DNA of 64,000 nucleotides from an uncultured Flavobacteriales bacterium (GCA_905479995.1 CAJQON010000006.1:1-64000), one strand, 5' to 3'. Shown: positions 8,576 to 17,578, numbered from the stretch's first letter. The notes: generated by a model from the sequence alone, not told the origin. Numbers and translations are program-made.

Positions 8576-9763
8576 ATGATAAAACGGATAATATATATCT
8601 TTCTTGTGTTTGCATTAACAATTCCTACTTGTTTTGGTTTCAACCTTAATAAGGCTGATTTTTTTGGGGTTAAAACAGTTTGTATAGATGCTGGTCATGG
8701 AGGTCATGATGGTGGTTGTCAAGGTCCAAACTCGCAAGAAAAACATGTTGCATTGGCAATAGCACTTAAATTGGGGAAACACATTGAAGAGAATTTTAAA
8801 GATGTTAAAGTTGTTTATACTAGAAAAACGGATGTGTATTTAAAATTATATGAAAGAGCAGCTGTAGCCAATAGGGCTAATGCAGATTTGTTTATTTGTA
8901 TTCATGCCAATGCTGCTGAAAATAAATCGGCTTTAGGAACAGAAACTTTTGTAATGGGATTACATAAGAGTGAGGCTAATTTAAAGGTTGCGAAGCGTGA
9001 GAATTCAGCCATTTTAATGGAAGATGATTATAAAACAAACTATAGTGATTTTGATCCTAATTCGCCAGAATCTTATATTGTATTAACGATGACACAAAAT
9101 GCTTTTATCGATCAAAGCTTAAGTTTTGCAGCAAAAATTCAAACGCAATTTACCGATAGAGTTGGGCGTAAGAATAGAGGTGTTAAGCAAGCCGGATTTT
9201 TGGTGTTACATCAAACCAGTATGCCAAGTGTTTTAATTGAAACGGGGTTTTTAACAAACGTTGAAGAAGAGAAGTTTTTGGTTTCAAATATAGGTCAAGA
9301 TTATATGGCTTCAGCTATTTATAGAGCGTTTAAGGATTATAAAAAAGAACTGGAGTTGAAACAAGATGATGGCGTTCCTTCTGAAGAAAAGCCAAAAGAA
9401 GTGGTAAAAGAAAAGAAAGCAGCTATTGAAACTAAACCAACTTCAAAAAAAGCTGACAAAAAGAAGAAAAAGAAGAAAGAGCCAGAAGTAGAAAAAGGAG
9501 TCTCTTTTAAAGTTCAAATAGCAACATCATCTACCAATAAAGAACTAACTCCAGCAAATTTTAATGGAGTAGAAGGCGTTTCTATGTATCAAGCTGGTGG
9601 ATTGTATAGATATACTGTTGGAAGTGAGAAGAGTATGTCTGCAGCAAACCAACTACAGATGCAGTTAAAAGTAAAGGGGTTTAAAGATGCTTTTATTGTT
9701 GCTTTTTCTGAAGGCAAAAGGGTACCAATAAGCGAAGCAATCAAACTACAACAGAATCAATAA
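8576..9763 (+). CDS. N-acetylmuramoyl-L-alanine amidase (Amidase_3) with SPOR-like tail
   Basis: This 395-residue exported enzyme hydrolyses the bond between N-acetylmuramic acid and the stem peptide of peptidoglycan. After a signal peptide (about 1-22) the Amidase_3 domain shows its zinc ligands in IDAGHGGHDGG, the Glu in QEKHVALA and the His in CIHANA. The catalytic Glu is in LIETGFL. A lysine-rich linker (about 275-305, several KKK runs) leads to a C-terminal domain (about 310-395) that looks like a SPOR domain, which binds denuded glycan at division sites. It precedes the MlaD-like gene by 69 bases and diverges from lptD. Confidence 0.92.
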   Translation: MIKRIIYIFLVFALTIPTCFGFNLNKADFFGVKTVCIDAGHGGHDGGCQGPNSQEKHVALAIALKLGKHIEENFKDVKVVYTRKTDVYLKLYERAAVANRANADLFICIHANAAENKSALGTETFVMGLHKSEANLKVAKRENSAILMEDDYKTNYSDFDPNSPESYIVLTMTQNAFIDQSLSFAAKIQTQFTDRVGRKNRGVKQAGFLVLHQTSMPSVLIETGFLTNVEEEKFLVSNIGQDYMASAIYRAFKDYKKELELKQDDGVPSEEKPKEVVKEKKAAIETKPTSKKADKKKKKKKEPEVEKGVSFKVQIATSSTNKELTPANFNGVEGVSMYQAGGLYRYTVGSEKSMSAANQLQMQLKVKGFKDAFIVAFSEGKRVPISEAIKLQQNQ

Positions 9764-9778
9764 TACCATTTGTTAAAC

Positions 9779-9809
9779 TTGCTAGATCAAATGACAATAA
9801 CGATATTTG
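9779..9809 (+). promoter_or_regulatory. putative promoter of the mlaD-like gene
   Basis: TTG at 9779-9781, a 20-base spacer and GATATTTG at 9802-9809 approximate the Bacteroidota TTG-N20-TAnnTTTG promoter; the first base of the -7 octamer deviates. It lies 24 bases before the ATG at 9833, giving a short leader. Confidence 0.35.
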
Positions 9810-9832
9810 CATCCTAAATTATTCATCTATTA

Positions 9833-10762
9833 ATGAAGCTAAGTAAAGAAGTAAAGGTAAGTGTTGTTGCTATTTTTGCAATTGGTATTTTAATTTGGGG
9901 ATTTAGTTACCTCAAAGGATCAAATATTTTTGTTAAAAGCAGTAGCGTGTATGCCGTTTATCCTAAGGTTCCAGGTTTATCAGTTTCTGCTCCAATTATT
10001 ATAAATGGGGTAAAAAGTGGAATTGTAGATGCTATTTATTTTCATCCCGATAATTCTAGTAGAGTGGTGGTGAGGTTAAATATTACTGAAGATAATTTAA
10101 TCATTCCAATTGATTCTAGAGCCGATTTAATTAGTTTAGATTTTTTAGGTTCTAAAGGTATAGGACTTAATCTGGGTAAATCTTCAGTAGGAATTGAAGG
10201 TGGTGATACATTAGAATCTTATAGTGAAAAATCTATGATGGATGATGTTTCTGAACAAATATTGCCAATTAAAGAGAAAACTGAAAACATGATGGATTCG
10301 TTGAGTTTGGCTGTTGTAGAGTTTAAAGCTACAATGAGTAATATGAACGAACTTTTTAGTACTAGAAACAAAAACAATTTAACAAGTGCAATTGCTAATC
10401 TAAATACAACGGTAATAAGTTTTAATGCATTAGCAACAAATATGAATAGTACCATTAATACTTCAGTTAAGCCAACTATGCGAGTGTATAAAAATTTGGG
10501 AGACTCATTAGCTTCTTTAGATTTAAAAACTACATTGGTAAAAGCTCAAACAACATTAACAGGATTGGCTGATGTGTTGGATAAGGTAAATAAAGGAGAA
10601 GGAACTTTAGGTCAGTTAATGACAAACGATAGTTTGTACAATAATTTGGAGGATGTAAGCAAAAGTATGGATAGGTTGATGATTGACATGCAAGAGAATC
10701 CAAAACGATACGTTCATTTTTCTATTTTTGGAAGAAAGGACAAGAAAGATAAAAAGAACTAG
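9833..10762 (+). CDS. MlaD/MCE-family lipid transport protein
   Basis: This 309-residue protein has one N-terminal transmembrane helix (about 8-25, VSVVAIFAIGILIWGFSYL) and an MCE domain (about 35-115, ending DFLGSKGIGLNLG). A long helical C-terminal region (about 135-290) and a basic end (KDKKDKK) follow. MCE proteins of this type form the periplasmic part of phospholipid transport systems between inner and outer membrane. The ABC ATPase and permease partners (MlaE/MlaF) are not in the window. The position after the amidase and before an iron-sulfur protein is a typical Bacteroidota neighbourhood, as I recall it. Confidence 0.88.
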   Translation: MKLSKEVKVSVVAIFAIGILIWGFSYLKGSNIFVKSSSVYAVYPKVPGLSVSAPIIINGVKSGIVDAIYFHPDNSSRVVVRLNITEDNLIIPIDSRADLISLDFLGSKGIGLNLGKSSVGIEGGDTLESYSEKSMMDDVSEQILPIKEKTENMMDSLSLAVVEFKATMSNMNELFSTRNKNNLTSAIANLNTTVISFNALATNMNSTINTSVKPTMRVYKNLGDSLASLDLKTTLVKAQTTLTGLADVLDKVNKGEGTLGQLMTNDSLYNNLEDVSKSMDRLMIDMQENPKRYVHFSIFGRKDKKDKKN

Positions 10763-10777
10763 CTAAATTTTAATTTA

Positions 10778-12097
10778 ATGAACATTTCTATAATTCTATT
10801 TGCCATTGCTTTAATTGTGGCAATTGCTTTATTTGCGAAAAATGTAAGAACGATTATTCGTAACATTAACCTTGGTAAAGATATTGACAGAAGCGATAGT
10901 AAAGCTAGTCGGTTTAAGTTAATGGCTAAAGTAGCTCTTGGCCAATCAAAAATGGTGGTTAAACCAACTGCCGGATTACTTCATATTATAGTTTATGTTG
11001 GCTTTGTAATTATAAACATTGAAGTATTAGAAATTGTAATTGATGGATTAACAGGGGAACATCGCGTGTTTTCATCATTAGGTGGTTTTTACTATGTTTT
11101 AATAGCTGCATTTGAATATTTAGCTCTTGCAGTATTATTGGCTTGTGTTATTTTTTTAATAAGAAGAAATGTATTGCGATTAAAACGTTTTTCTGGAAAA
11201 GAAATGACTGCTTGGCCTAAAACAGATGCCAATTTAATATTGATTACTGAAGTACTTTTAATGAGTGCATTTTTAATAATGAATGCTGCAGATAGTGCTT
11301 TACAATTGAAAGATGCAGAACACTATACTAAAGTAGGATCGTTTCCAGTAAGTGGGTTATTTGTTAGCGCCTTTAGCGGAATGGAAATGGGAAGCTTAAT
11401 TGTAATGGAAAGAGTTACGTGGTGGTTTCATATCTTAGGAATATTTGCTTTTTTAAACTACTTACCTTATTCAAAACATTTTCACATTATGTTGGCATTT
11501 CCTAATGTGTTTTACTCTAAACTTTCGCCATTAGGTCAATTTGATAATATGGCTGCAGTTAAAAATGAAGTAGAGTTAATGTTCGACCCAAACGCTGATC
11601 CTTATGCAGCTCCACCAGAACCAGTAGGTGAGCCAGAACGCTTTGGAGCAAAAGATGTAACTGATTTAAATTGGAAACAATTGATGGATAGTTATACTTG
11701 TACAGAGTGTGGTCGTTGTACAGATGTTTGTCCTGCCAATATTACAGGAAAGAGTTTGTCTCCTCGGAAAATAATGATGGATACCAGGGATAGATTGGAA
11801 GAAGTAGGAAAAGGCATTTCTAAAAATGGGAAAGACTTTGATGATGGTAAATCTTTATTGAGAGACTACATTCAAGAAGAAGAATTGTTGGCTTGTACTA
11901 GCTGTAATGCATGTACTGATGCATGTCCAGTAAACAATGATCCACTTTCGGTAATTGTAGATTTAAGAAGGTATTTAATAATGGAAGAATCTAAAGCTCC
12001 AGCAGAATGGACAGGATTTTTTACAAACATAGAAAACAATGGCGCACCTTGGCAATTTGCTCAGGCCGACCGATTGAATTGGAAAGATGAAGAATAA
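10778..12097 (+). CDS. membrane-anchored (Fe-S) protein, HdrC/GlpC-like
   Basis: This 439-residue protein has an N-terminal membrane domain of about five helices (roughly 1-240), reminiscent of nitrate-reductase gamma-type subunits. Two ferredoxin-like 4Fe-4S motifs follow in the C-terminal part, CTECGRCTDVCP and CTSCNACTDACP. This is the layout of a membrane electron-transfer subunit that pairs with a CCG-domain protein, and such a protein is encoded at 12512-13300. It probably transfers electrons to or from the quinone pool. The end overlaps the HAD gene by 11 bases. The donor and acceptor are unknown. Confidence 0.85.
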   Translation: MNISIILFAIALIVAIALFAKNVRTIIRNINLGKDIDRSDSKASRFKLMAKVALGQSKMVVKPTAGLLHIIVYVGFVIINIEVLEIVIDGLTGEHRVFSSLGGFYYVLIAAFEYLALAVLLACVIFLIRRNVLRLKRFSGKEMTAWPKTDANLILITEVLLMSAFLIMNAADSALQLKDAEHYTKVGSFPVSGLFVSAFSGMEMGSLIVMERVTWWFHILGIFAFLNYLPYSKHFHIMLAFPNVFYSKLSPLGQFDNMAAVKNEVELMFDPNADPYAAPPEPVGEPERFGAKDVTDLNWKQLMDSYTCTECGRCTDVCPANITGKSLSPRKIMMDTRDRLEEVGKGISKNGKDFDDGKSLLRDYIQEEELLACTSCNACTDACPVNNDPLSVIVDLRRYLIMEESKAPAEWTGFFTNIENNGAPWQFAQADRLNWKDEE

Positions 12098-12506
12098 TTT
12101 AGAAGAAATAGTCGTTGATGGAAAACGATTGAGTCCTGGACTTCCAGATGAGATTAAGAATTTCATGATCGATATTGATGGAACAATCTGTGATGATATT
12201 CCTAACGAAGAACCTGAAAGAATGGCTACTGCTCAAATTTATGATGGTGCATTGGATACCATTAATAAATGGTATGAGGAAGGGCATGTTATTACTTTCT
12301 TTACTTCAAGAACAGAAGAGCATAGAGGTGAGACGGAGGAATGGTTGAAAAGACATGGCTTTAAATATCATGGCATGTTGATGGGGAAACCTAGAGGTGG
12401 AAATTACCATTGGATAGACAATCACATTGTAAGAGCCACTCGTTACGAAGGGAAATTTACTGATTTAGAAATAAGAACTGCGAAAGTAGAAGTTTTTGAA
12501 AAATAA
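12087..12506 (+). CDS. small HAD-like phosphatase
   Basis: This 139-residue protein has HAD-superfamily motifs. The nucleophile pair is in MIDIDGTICDD (Asp29 and Asp31), the Thr/Ser motif is in ITFFTSRTEEHRGE, a Lys is in MGKPRGGNYHW, and an acidic motif is in WIDNHI. Short HADs of this kind are sometimes annotated as phosphoheptose isomerase in Bacteroidota, which the sequence does not support. It overlaps the membrane iron-sulfur gene by 11 bases and sits between the two iron-sulfur subunits. Co-transcription with them is therefore likely, although no substrate can be named. Confidence 0.75.
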   Translation: MKNNLEEIVVDGKRLSPGLPDEIKNFMIDIDGTICDDIPNEEPERMATAQIYDGALDTINKWYEEGHVITFFTSRTEEHRGETEEWLKRHGFKYHGMLMGKPRGGNYHWIDNHIVRATRYEGKFTDLEIRTAKVEVFEK

Positions 12507-12511
12507 AAAAT

Positions 12512-13300
12512 ATGAGCAATTTAAAAGTACCTACAATGGCCGAATTAATGGCTTCTGGTCAGCAACCAGAAGTGTTGTTTTGGGTTGGTTGCGCAGGGAG
12601 TTTTGATGATAGAGCAAAAAAAATTACCCGTGCTTTTGTTAAAATATTAAACGAAGTAGGTATTAATTTTGCTGTATTAGGAACAGAAGAAAGTTGTTCT
12701 GGAGATCCTGCAAAAAGAGCAGGAAACGAATTTTTATTTCAGATGCAAGCCATGGGAAACATTCAGGTGTTGAATGCTTATGAAGTAAAAAACATTGTAA
12801 CAACTTGTCCGCACTGTTTTAATACCTTAAAAAATGAATATCCAGAATTAGGTGGAGATTATACAGTAAAACATCATTCAGAATACTTACAAGAATTAAT
12901 TACTGCAGGTAAATTAACTGTTGAAGGTGGTACTTTTAAAGGAAAGAAAATTACATTTCATGACCCTTGTTATTTAGGAAGAGCAAATGATGTTTATGAA
13001 GCGCCAAGAGCGTTAGTAGAAAAGTTGGATGCGGAGTTAGTGGAAATGAAACGATGTAAAGCTAAGGGCTTGTGTTGTGGTGCAGGTGGAGCTCAAATGT
13101 TTAAAGAAGCAGAAAAAGGGGACAAAGAAATTAATGTGGAAAGAACTGAAGAAGCTTTGGAAATTAAACCAGATATTATTGCAACAGGTTGTCCGTTTTG
13201 TATGACGATGATGACCGATGGAGTTAAAATAAAGGAAAAAGAAAAAGATGTTCAGGTATTTGATTTGGCTGAGTTGATAGCAACAGCAAAGGAATTATAA
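12512..13300 (+). CDS. CCG-domain (Fe-S)-binding protein, HdrB/GlpC-like
   Basis: This 262-residue protein has two cysteine-rich CCG domains. The first shows FWVGCAGSFDDR, ESCSGDPAKR and TCPHCFNTL; the second shows FHDPCYLGR, CCGAGGAQM and TGCPFCMTMM. Such domains bind unusual iron-sulfur clusters in heterodisulfide reductase B and in glycolate or lactate oxidase subunits. The membrane subunit at 10778-12097 is the natural partner. The ATG at 12512 comes five bases after the HAD stop. No oxidoreductase flavin subunit is nearby, so the substrate is open. Confidence 0.87.
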   Translation: MSNLKVPTMAELMASGQQPEVLFWVGCAGSFDDRAKKITRAFVKILNEVGINFAVLGTEESCSGDPAKRAGNEFLFQMQAMGNIQVLNAYEVKNIVTTCPHCFNTLKNEYPELGGDYTVKHHSEYLQELITAGKLTVEGGTFKGKKITFHDPCYLGRANDVYEAPRALVEKLDAELVEMKRCKAKGLCCGAGGAQMFKEAEKGDKEINVERTEEALEIKPDIIATGCPFCMTMMTDGVKIKEKEKDVQVFDLAELIATAKEL

Positions 13301-13307
13301 GAAAAGT

Positions 13308-13796
13308 ATGGAAGATTTTAGAGTATACCCAGACAGTGCTAAAACATGGATTTACCAGAGCAGTAGAGTTTTAGATAAAGATGAAGTTGAATACATTAAA
13401 GTTGTGTTGGATGAGTTTATTTCTACATGGGAATCTCATGGCAGTATGTTAACTGCGGCTTACGAAGTTTTTGACAACCTTTTCATCGTGCTATTTGTGG
13501 ATGAGGAAGGTGATACTATGTGTGGAAGAGCTCAGGATGCATCAGTGAAAGTAATGAAAGAGTTAGAAGCACAATTGGAGACTTCTCTATTGGATAGAAT
13601 GGTGCAAGCTTACAAAAAAGATGATAAGGTAATGGTTGCTACTATGACAGAGTTTTCTCAATTAATAGCTGATAAAGAAATTGATGAGAATACCATTGTT
13701 TTTAACCATACCGTAACCAATAAGGCTGATTTTGATGAGAACTGGGAAGTTCCATTAAAAGACAGTTGGCACAAACAATTGTTGGTAGTAGCCTAA
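13308..13796 (+). CDS. conserved hypothetical protein (Bacteroidota, downstream of Fe-S module)
   Basis: This 162-residue soluble acidic protein has no signal peptide or membrane segment. It follows the CCG-domain gene by seven bases and looks like the last gene of that operon. Similar proteins in Flavobacteria are sometimes labelled ABC transporter ATPase, but there is no Walker A motif here, so I do not use that name. Visible features are an aromatic N-terminus (RVYPDSAKTWIYQSSR) and a C-terminal KDSWHKQL. A partner or assembly role for the iron-sulfur pair is only a guess from position. Confidence 0.6.
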   Translation: MEDFRVYPDSAKTWIYQSSRVLDKDEVEYIKVVLDEFISTWESHGSMLTAAYEVFDNLFIVLFVDEEGDTMCGRAQDASVKVMKELEAQLETSLLDRMVQAYKKDDKVMVATMTEFSQLIADKEIDENTIVFNHTVTNKADFDENWEVPLKDSWHKQLLVVA

Positions 13797-13912
13797 TTAA
13801 TTATTTCAATTAACATTTTTTAACGAATGCTAAATTTCGCCTATTTTAGTAGGGTGACGAAGTATATGTAATAAATTTATGTAATGTTTTTATGACTAAA
13901 AGATTGGCTTAC

Positions 13913-13943
13913 TTGTCTAAAAGTAAAGAATACCTTACTTTTG
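13913..13943 (+). promoter_or_regulatory. promoter with overlapping palindromic operator
   Basis: TTG at 13913-13915, a 20-base spacer and TACTTTTG at 13936-13943 match the Bacteroidota promoter consensus exactly. An 8-bp inverted repeat, AAAAGTAA (13919-13926) and TTACTTTT (13935-13942), covers the spacer and the -7 box. A repressor bound there would block the promoter. The downstream pair encodes an XRE-type regulator, so autoregulation is the simplest reading. Confidence 0.55.
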
Positions 13944-13967
13944 ATTTTAACTTTAAAACTTACAGTT

Positions 13968-14438
13968 ATGAAAACACGCTTTTTATTACCCAATCGTTAC
14001 AAGAAAATTGGATGGATATTATTAATTCCAGCATCATTGTTTGGTGTTTTTGTTGTTTTAACAGATTTTGAGCCAGATTGGCTTCGTTTACCAGTTTTCA
14101 CTTTCTTTTCTGAAGGTACACCATTTTCAGGCCAGGGAACAACCAGTTTTTCGACTATAAAAAATAATGTAGCCAACGAAATTGCAGGTATTCTCTTTTT
14201 AATTTCAGCCATGATGGTGGCTTTTAGTAAGGCCAAGGATGAGGACGAGTTTATTGTAAGAATTAGGTTAGAATCGCTGGTGTGGGCTACATATGTTCAT
14301 TTTGCGTTATTATTAATAGGCATGTTGTTTTTGTATGATTTTGAATTTTTTCATTTTATGATTTACAACATGTTTACGCTTCTAATTTTATTTATAGCCA
14401 AGTTTAACATTGCCCTGCATAAATCTAAAAAACAGTAA
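13968..14438 (+). CDS. four-helix integral membrane protein of a membrane/XRE pair
   Basis: This 156-residue protein starts at ATG 13968. The upstream TTG at 13941 lies inside the predicted -7 box and is rejected. Four hydrophobic segments are visible: residues about 12-33 (IGWILLIPASLFGVFVVLT), about 66-86 (EIAGILFLISAMMVAF), about 102-124 and about 127-148. Between the first two is a hydrophilic loop. No enzymatic motif is seen. The stop at 14436-14438 is one base from the ATG of the regulator, so the two are almost certainly co-translated. Such membrane-protein/XRE pairs are widespread, and the membrane protein is often of unknown function. Confidence 0.7.
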   Translation: MKTRFLLPNRYKKIGWILLIPASLFGVFVVLTDFEPDWLRLPVFTFFSEGTPFSGQGTTSFSTIKNNVANEIAGILFLISAMMVAFSKAKDEDEFIVRIRLESLVWATYVHFALLLIGMLFLYDFEFFHFMIYNMFTLLILFIAKFNIALHKSKKQ

Positions 14439-14439
14439 C

Positions 14440-14640
14440 ATGAAAAATTCACTGAAAGTAGAGCGCGCAATAAAAGACCTTACTCAAGAGGAATTAGCAA
14501 AACTGATTGGCGTAAGTAGGCAAACCATAAATGCGATGGAAAAGAACAAATATGTTCCATCAACAGTATTGTCACTTAAAATTGCTAGAGTATTTGGTAA
14601 AAAAGTAGAGGAGGTCTTCTTTTTAGAAGCAACAGATTAA
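14440..14640 (+). CDS. XRE-family helix-turn-helix regulator
   Basis: This 66-residue protein is essentially one HTH_3/XRE domain. The motif is DLTQEELAKLIGVSRQTINAMEKNKYVPS, split as helix 2 (TQEELAKLIGV) and recognition helix 3 (SRQTINAMEKN). The ATG at 14440 is used because the earlier frame opening lies inside the preceding gene. It belongs to the short regulators that lack a sensor domain. It probably binds the palindrome at 13919-13942 and represses its own operon. The 3' end overlaps the convergent MscS gene by four bases. Confidence 0.85.
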   Translation: MKNSLKVERAIKDLTQEELAKLIGVSRQTINAMEKNKYVPSTVLSLKIARVFGKKVEEVFFLEATD

Positions 14641-15695
14641 TCGTCCTTTTTGTGGTAAATGGTTTGGGTAGGGAAGGCCATATCCAAATCATTTTCTGCA
14701 AACTTGGTTAGTATTTGCAAATTAACATCAGTTTGGGTTTGCAATATATCTGCTTCTTTGTTAATGCGATAAATAAAGATTAATCCTAAAGAAAAGTCTC
14801 CAAAAGCATTAAATCCTACACTAAAATCTTCATCAACATTCTTATCGTTTGTTGCTATTTCTGTAAGAAGATCTATTCCTTTTTGCATTTGTTCGGCATT
14901 CATGTCGTAGGTTAACCCCAAGTTTAACACTACTTTTCGGGTAGGTTCTTCTGTAACATTTTCTACCATATTTCCAGTAAACTGAGAATTTGGAATAGTG
15001 ACTAATCTTCCTTCCAAGGTTCTCATTCTACTAGTTCTTAAGCCCACTTCAGAAATAGTACCATCAAAACCACCAATCTTAATTCTGTCTCCAACTTTAA
15101 ATGGTTTGTCGGTAAAAATCATGATACCACCAAAAATATTAGAAACAGAATCTTTTGCTGCCATAGCCAAAGCTAAACCTCCAATTCCTAATCCAGCAAT
15201 TAAAGCTCCAACATCGTAACCCGCATTGTTTAAAGCCACAATAATTCCCAATATCCAAATAGAAGTTCTCAACCCTTTTCTAACTACAGGAAGTATTTGA
15301 TCGTCTAAGTCACTTTCGGTTTTTTCTGTAAGTGGAACAATGTATTCTTGTATAATCGCATCAATCATTCTGGCAACAAGCCAAGTAATGTTAATGGTAA
15401 TTAAAATGTGGTACACTTTTTTTAACCATATATACCAGTCTGCTGGAAAATCTAATCGATGTAAACCATACCATAAACCGGCAATTGTTAATGCTAAAAC
15501 GACTGGTTCTTCAATCATGTCAACAATAATGTCGTCAATTTTTGTTTTGGTTTTTTCAGTTAGCTTTTTTATAACTGAGCCAAAAACCCAATACAATGCT
15601 TTTCCAGCAACTATTGAGGCTAATATAATTAATAAACTAACGCCCCAATTGGCAATAGTGTTGTGATAAAATTCTTGTGCTAAAAACTCTTCCAT
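14637..15695 (-). CDS. MscS-family mechanosensitive ion channel
   Basis: This 352-residue inner-membrane protein has about four or five transmembrane helices in the first 190 residues. The pore-lining helix of MscS channels is visible as GLGIGGLALAMAAKDSVSNI, followed by the beta domain start PFKVGDRIKIGG. The family opens when membrane tension rises and releases solutes on osmotic downshock. The C-terminal alpha/beta vestibule domain (about 250-345) is complete. The gene is convergent with the XRE regulator and preceded by a small hypothetical gene on the same strand. Confidence 0.92.
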   Translation of the reverse strand: MEEFLAQEFYHNTIANWGVSLLIILASIVAGKALYWVFGSVIKKLTEKTKTKIDDIIVDMIEEPVVLALTIAGLWYGLHRLDFPADWYIWLKKVYHILITINITWLVARMIDAIIQEYIVPLTEKTESDLDDQILPVVRKGLRTSIWILGIIVALNNAGYDVGALIAGLGIGGLALAMAAKDSVSNIFGGIMIFTDKPFKVGDRIKIGGFDGTISEVGLRTSRMRTLEGRLVTIPNSQFTGNMVENVTEEPTRKVVLNLGLTYDMNAEQMQKGIDLLTEIATNDKNVDEDFSVGFNAFGDFSLGLIFIYRINKEADILQTQTDVNLQILTKFAENDLDMAFPTQTIYHKKDD

Positions 15696-15734
15696 AATAA
15701 AAGTAAAACGGTAAAATTAAATAATCTTGGCTGT

Positions 15735-15989
15735 TTATTTTGCTTTTGTAGCGGTTTCTCTAGTTGTGTTGTATTCTTCTTCAGAACAGCTTACCCAATA
15801 CTTAGTATAGTCAAAGGTTAAGTCATGTATGTAGTTTCTATCGGGTAAAATTTTTGCAATAAAATTATGAATCTCTTTTGTTTGACCAGTAACCTTTATT
15901 TCTTCAAATTCTTGAGCTGAAATTATTTTAAAGAAGGACTGGCCATTGGCGTATTTACGGTATTGAGGAAAAGTAATCTCTTTAGGCAT
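15735..15989 (-). CDS. small conserved hypothetical protein
   Basis: This 84-residue hydrophilic protein has no signal peptide or membrane helix. It has a regular globular-looking sequence with an aromatic-rich middle (YTKYWVSCSEEEY). It lies 39 bases upstream of the MscS gene on the same strand and could be co-transcribed with it. The start follows a sensible gap from guaB (divergent). I do not recognise a family. It is listed as real because of the reasonable composition and placement. Confidence 0.6.
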   Translation of the reverse strand: MPKEITFPQYRKYANGQSFFKIISAQEFEEIKVTGQTKEIHNFIAKILPDRNYIHDLTFDYTKYWVSCSEEEYNTTRETATKAK

Positions 15990-16053
15990 AACAACTTATT
16001 ATTAGGATTCAAATTTAGTAACAAATAAAGATAAATTTACTCCTATTTTTTAC

Positions 16054-16061
16054 TAATTTTG
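16054..16061 (+). promoter_or_regulatory. putative -7 element TAATTTTG of guaB
   Basis: The octamer fits TAnnTTTG and lies 23 bases before the guaB ATG. A TTG at the expected upstream distance is not present, so support is partial. Confidence 0.3.
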
Positions 16062-16084
16062 TTCGAATTTTAATATCAAAATTC

Positions 16085-17557
16085 ATGAGCATACAATCAG
16101 ATAAATTTATTGGAGAAGGTTTAACATACGATGATGTTTTGATGGTACCTGCTTACTCAGAAGTACTACCTAGAGACGTGGACGTATCAACTCAGTTTAC
16201 AAGAAACATTCGCTTGAATGTTCCTGTATGTTCTGCAGCTATGGATACTGTTACAGAATCTAAGTTGGCAATTGCTATAGCTCAAGAAGGTGGAATAGGA
16301 GTTTTGCACAAGAGTATGACAATTGAGCAACAGGCAGATAAGGTGAGAGCGGTAAAACGTTCTGAGAGCGGAATGATTCAAGATCCTGTTACACTTAATG
16401 TAAACGCTAATGTGGGAGATGCATTAGATTTAATGGCAAAATATAAAATTGGTGGTATTCCGGTAACAGATGCTAATAACTTATTGGTTGGTATTGTAAC
16501 CAATAGAGATTTAAGGTTTCAAAAAGACATGAGTTCGTCTGTTAAAGACATTATGACTTCAGAAAATTTAATTACAGCAGCTGAAGGAACTGATTTAATT
16601 AAAGCAAGGGAAATTTTACAAGAATATAAAATTGAGAAATTACCAGTAGTTAACGATAAAAATGAGCTAATAGGTTTAATTACTTATAAAGACATTACTA
16701 AGTTAAAACAAAAGCCTAATGCTTGTAAAGATAAATATGGAAGGTTATGTGTCGCTGCTGGTGTTGGTGTAACTGGAGATGTATTGGATAGAGTAGGTGC
16801 ATTATATCAAGCTGGTGTAGATGCTGTTATTATCGATACTGCTCACGGTCATTCTAAAGGTGTAATTGACACCTTAAAAATGGTAAAAGAAAAATACAAA
16901 GACTTAGATGTAGTTGTAGGAAACATAGCAACAGCAGAAGCAGCAAAGGCATTGGCCGATGCTGGAGCAGATGCTGTTAAAGTTGGGATTGGTCCTGGAT
17001 CAATTTGTACTACAAGAATTATTGCTGGTGTGGGGGTTCCTCAACTTACAGCAGTAATGATGGTTGCTGAAGGATTAAAAGGAACTGGAGTTCCATTAAT
17101 TGCTGATGGAGGTATTCGATTTACTGGAGACATTGTAAAGGCCTTATCTGCTGGAGCAGATTCAATTATGGCAGGTTCTTTGTTTGCAGGAGTAGATGAA
17201 TCACCAGGAGATACAATAATTTTCGAAGGAAGGAAGTTTAAAGCCTACAGAGGAATGGGATCTATAGAAGCGATGCAAAAAGGATCAAAAGATAGATACT
17301 TTCAAGATGTAGAGGATGATATTAGCAAGTTGGTACCTGAAGGGATTTCGGGAAGAGTGCCTTATAAAGGCTACTTAAGTGAAGTTATTTACCAAATGGT
17401 AGGAGGAGTTAGATCTGGAATGGGATACTGTGGTGCTACTAGTATTGAAGAATTGAAAAAAGCAAAATTTATTAAAATAACCAACTCAGGAATGACAGAG
17501 AGTCACCCTCATAATATTAGTATTACAAGAGAAGCTCCAAATTATTCAAGAAGATAA
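16085..17557 (+). CDS. guaB: inosine-5'-monophosphate dehydrogenase
   Basis: This 490-residue enzyme converts IMP to XMP with NAD, the committed step of GMP synthesis. The N-terminal barrel segment is followed by two CBS domains (about 95-205), with [19 protein letters not shown] and [18 protein letters not shown]. The catalytic loop is [17 protein letters not shown] with the nucleophilic Cys, and the [14 protein letters not shown] and GMGSIEAM motifs follow. Length is standard. No guanine-sensing riboswitch is seen in the short upstream region. The next gene, encoding a parvulin isomerase, begins 21 bases after the stop. Confidence 0.97.
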   Translation: MSIQSDKFIGEGLTYDDVLMVPAYSEVLPRDVDVSTQFTRNIRLNVPVCSAAMDTVTESKLAIAIAQEGGIGVLHKSMTIEQQADKVRAVKRSESGMIQDPVTLNVNANVGDALDLMAKYKIGGIPVTDANNLLVGIVTNRDLRFQKDMSSSVKDIMTSENLITAAEGTDLIKAREILQEYKIEKLPVVNDKNELIGLITYKDITKLKQKPNACKDKYGRLCVAAGVGVTGDVLDRVGALYQAGVDAVIIDTAHGHSKGVIDTLKMVKEKYKDLDVVVGNIATAEAAKALADAGADAVKVGIGPGSICTTRIIAGVGVPQLTAVMMVAEGLKGTGVPLIADGGIRFTGDIVKALSAGADSIMAGSLFAGVDESPGDTIIFEGRKFKAYRGMGSIEAMQKGSKDRYFQDVEDDISKLVPEGISGRVPYKGYLSEVIYQMVGGVRSGMGYCGATSIEELKKAKFIKITNSGMTESHPHNISITREAPNYSRR

Positions 17558-17578
17558 ACCCAAGAAAACACTTAAATT

